This document shows positions 62,112-64,000 of a stretch of 64,000 nt of DNA, one piece after another. Position 1 is the stretch's first letter; each line of letters begins with the position of its first letter. This DNA is from Tectiglobus sp965223355 (GTDB lineage: Bacteria; Pseudomonadota; Alphaproteobacteria; Rhizobiales; Hyphomicrobiaceae). A model generated the notes under the pieces. That model did not search any database. It was not told where the DNA came from and was given only the letters and a program-made list of their open reading frames with translations. The stretch is from positions 2,418,001 to 2,482,000 of the forward strand of contig CBDCWE010000003.1 in assembly GCA_965223355.1 (NCBI GenBank). Reading direction: 5' to 3'. A program made the position numbers and the translations under genes.

Positions 62112-63404
62112 TTAGCGATAGGACTTCAGAAGCCGATCCGCTGTCGCCTGGGCTTCCTTCAGCGCTGCTTCCGGTGACTTGGTGCCGGTCAGCGCGGCCT
62201 GGATTGCATCATCCAGTGCCTTGCGGATGCGGCCGGTCTGGAATGTCGCCAGTTCGGCTGTCGCAAATTCCAGCTGATCACGTGCAACGGCGGCATACGG
62301 GAAGCCCTTCACGTAATCCTTAAGCTTCTGCGTATCGTACGATGCCTGGCTGACACCCATGTATCCGGTCTTCATTGACCATTCGGCTGAGCGTTCAGGG
62401 CTGGTCATGAACTTGATCAGCTTCATGGCGGCTTCTCGCTCCGCCGGGGTGGTCTTCTTGAAGATGTAGAAGTTGCCACCACCCGTCGGCGTGCCGCGAC
62501 GCTTGTTGGCGGGCAGCATTGCAACGCCGAAGTCGAACTGGGCCTTGTTCTTGACGACGGTCAGGTTGCCGGTTGAATGCCACATGATGGCGGTCTTGCC
62601 TTCGAGGAAGTTCTTGCGCAGCGTACCCCATTCGATGGTACCGCTCGGCATGACCTTGTGCTTTGCGCCGAGGTCGTTCCAGAACTGCAAGGCTTCGATC
62701 GTCGCCGGCGCGTCAAAGTTGGTTTGGTTGCCGGCACCGTTCATCAGAACCTGGTCGTTCTGCATCGCCAATGCACCGAACATCCAATACGGATAGCCGG
62801 TTGATGGGATCATCATACCCCATTGCGAGCCGTCCGCCTTTGTCAACTTCTTGCCGGCATCGACGAGTTCCTGCCAGGTCGCTGGCGCCTTTTCAGGATC
62901 CAGCCCGGCCGCGCGGAACGCATCCTTGTTGTAGTACATCACGATCGTTGACCGCTGGAACGGGATGCCCCAGGTCTTGCCGGCTGTCTTGCCGTTCTGC
63001 ATCAAGGTTGGATAGAACGAATTGAGCCATGCCTTCTCCTCGTCCGTCTTGACGATATCATCAAAGGGAATGATGGCGTCCTGCTCAATCAACTCGTAAA
63101 TGTCGATTGAGAACATGACAGAAAGCTGCGCCGGCTGGCCGCTCTTGAGTGCCGCCAGCGCCTTGATGCGTGCATCGTTGTAGTTGCCGGCGTAGATGGC
63201 CTCCACTTCGATGTCCGGATTTTCCTTCATGAAATCGGCCACCATGCCGTCAACGATTTTGGTCAACGGGCCACCGACGGCGACCGGATAGTACATGGTT
63301 AGCTTGGTCTTGGCTGCCGCCGTGACCAGCAGGCCGCTGGCCAGCAGGGCTGCTATCGCAACCGCCGCGACGCCCGCAAGCGAGGTTTTCAGCTTCTCAA
63401 GCAT
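62112..63404 (-). CDS. ABC transporter extracellular solute-binding protein (family 1, UgpB-like)
   Basis: 430 residues from ATG 63404 with AAGGAA upstream. Residues 1-31 are a signal peptide (SGLLVTAAAK). The mature protein has the two-lobe family 1 layout: VDGMVADFMKENPDIEVEAI, the hinge region GIPFQRSTIVMYYNKDAFRA and the C-terminal GGGNFYIFKKTTPAEREAA with KFMTSPERSAEW. GIPFQRST and GGGNFYIF also occur in UgpB-type glycerol-3-phosphate binding proteins, and the Ugp group is the closest I can name from memory, but sugars are possible. Confidence 0.88.
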   Translation of the reverse strand: MLEKLKTSLAGVAAVAIAALLASGLLVTAAAKTKLTMYYPVAVGGPLTKIVDGMVADFMKENPDIEVEAIYAGNYNDARIKALAALKSGQPAQLSVMFSIDIYELIEQDAIIPFDDIVKTDEEKAWLNSFYPTLMQNGKTAGKTWGIPFQRSTIVMYYNKDAFRAAGLDPEKAPATWQELVDAGKKLTKADGSQWGMMIPSTGYPYWMFGALAMQNDQVLMNGAGNQTNFDAPATIEALQFWNDLGAKHKVMPSGTIEWGTLRKNFLEGKTAIMWHSTGNLTVVKNKAQFDFGVAMLPANKRRGTPTGGGNFYIFKKTTPAEREAAMKLIKFMTSPERSAEWSMKTGYMGVSQASYDTQKLKDYVKGFPYAAVARDQLEFATAELATFQTGRIRKALDDAIQAALTGTKSPEAALKEAQATADRLLKSYR

Positions 63405-63477
63405 CAGGTGTGTTTCCTTCCTTCTTCTCATCGTCGTTACGTGATCCGCTTCGCGGATTGTCTTGGCTCTTTTGATC

Positions 63478-64000
63478 TCATTGAGCCTTCAGAGCCGGCG
63501 TCGGCGGTTTGGTTGACTTGCCGTTCCACCTTATTCCGTTTTCATCAAAGAAATGCATGTCCGCCTGTTGCCAGGCGACGTTGAGCCTGTCGCCTGGCTT
63601 GGCAATGGGGCGTCCGTCCAGCCTGATCATGAGCGATAGGCTGCCGTGGCTAAGTCGCAGCACGGTCTCAGCGCCCATGAAGTCAACGGCGTCGACCTCG
63701 ACCGGCAGGCCGTCTTCGGCGATGGCAATCTTTTCCGGACGGATGCCGAGCAGCGCACCATTGGCGTTCGCAGGAATGAGTTTGCGAATCGCGGCGCTAT
63801 CGGAGATCTCATCAATCTTCAGCACATTCATCGGCGGCAAACCGAGGAAGCGTGCCGCAAATGTCGTCTCCGGAACCTCGTAGAGGTTGGCTGGCTCACC
63901 GATCTGTTCGATCTGGCCTGCTCTCAGTAGCACAACCTGATCGGCCATCGACATTGCTTCGGTTTGGTCGTGGGTGACATAGACCATCGTCAAGCCAAGC
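63478..64000 (-). CDS. ABC transporter ATP-binding protein (UgpC/MalK type), C-terminal part
   Basis: The frame is open to the window edge, so the N-terminal ATPase core is missing. Visible are the H loop MVYVTHDQTEAMSMADQVVL and the regulatory TOBE domain (LGIRPEKIAIAEDGLPVEVD, VDFMGAETVLRLSHG). It is the first visible gene of the minus-strand transporter operon, 73 bases before the binding protein gene. MalK-type ATPases serve sugar and glycerophosphate importers. Confidence 0.9.
   Translation of the reverse strand, partial: LGLTMVYVTHDQTEAMSMADQVVLLRAGQIEQIGEPANLYEVPETTFAARFLGLPPMNVLKIDEISDSAAIRKLIPANANGALLGIRPEKIAIAEDGLPVEVDAVDFMGAETVLRLSHGSLSLMIRLDGRPIAKPGDRLNVAWQQADMHFFDENGIRWNGKSTKPPTPALKAQ

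Overview
The window comes from an alphaproteobacterium, most likely of the Hyphomicrobiales (Rhizobiales). The clues are a complete rRNA operon with alphaproteobacterial 16S signatures and an Ile/Ala tRNA spacer, a helix-9 insertion in the 23S gene, and the SenC-RegB-RegA, MmcB, BtaA-BtaB and Pst-Pho gene sets. Base composition is GC-rich except in the IS-laden part. I do not assign a genus.

Layout. 1-4.0 kb: a minus-strand pair, a WGR-HEAT protein followed by a protein resembling the N-terminus of SWIM zinc-finger proteins, which leaves the window. 4.9-14.5 kb: ordinary chromosome with a PhyH dioxygenase, a small potassium channel, a six-cysteine secreted peptide, a DedA protein, btaA-btaB for betaine lipid, a lipoprotein, a quinone oxidoreductase and an M23 peptidase. 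14.9-21.2 kb: rrn operon (promoter, boxA, 16S, tRNA-Ile, tRNA-Ala, 23S, 5S, terminator), with two intervening sequences in the 23S gene. 21.7-30.9 kb: an insertion-sequence graveyard downstream of the rrn operon (IS110, IS256, IS5, IS1380 and IS3 types, MITEs) with small cargo genes, several broken (acetyltransferases, resolvase, methyltransferase, Nudix).

30.9-42.2 kb: metabolic genes (MttB family, Usp, murJ, then a CMD-SDR-hydrolase-FAH run, GMC oxidoreductase, GNAT, SGNH-like protein). 42.3-45.2 kb: senC, regB and regA, the redox-responsive regulatory set. 45.3-50.9 kb: mmcB, a Lon-like ATP-dependent protease, a tiny linking ORF, a Usp-like protein and phoR. 51.1-57.8 kb: pstSCAB-phoU-phoB. 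57.8-59.2 kb: an IS5-type element inserted at the phoB stop codon. 59.4-64 kb: a minus-strand sugar/glycerophosphate-type ABC transporter operon ending in an EEP-family phosphoesterase.

Two themes tie the window together. First, phosphate economy: btaAB (phosphorus-free lipid), PhoR-PstSCAB-PhoU-PhoB and an Ugp-like transporter with a phosphoesterase lie within about 56 kb. Second, palindromic elements that start with YTAG (often CTAGAGC) sit exactly at or next to stop codons (murJ, phoB, the IS110 transposase). They look like IS5-related MITEs that have become 3' ends of genes. The least described material is the WGR/SWIM-like pair at the left edge, the 23S helix-45 insertion, the palindrome family, the six-cysteine peptide and the transporter-EEP operon. 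All functional calls are from reading sequence; no database search was run.
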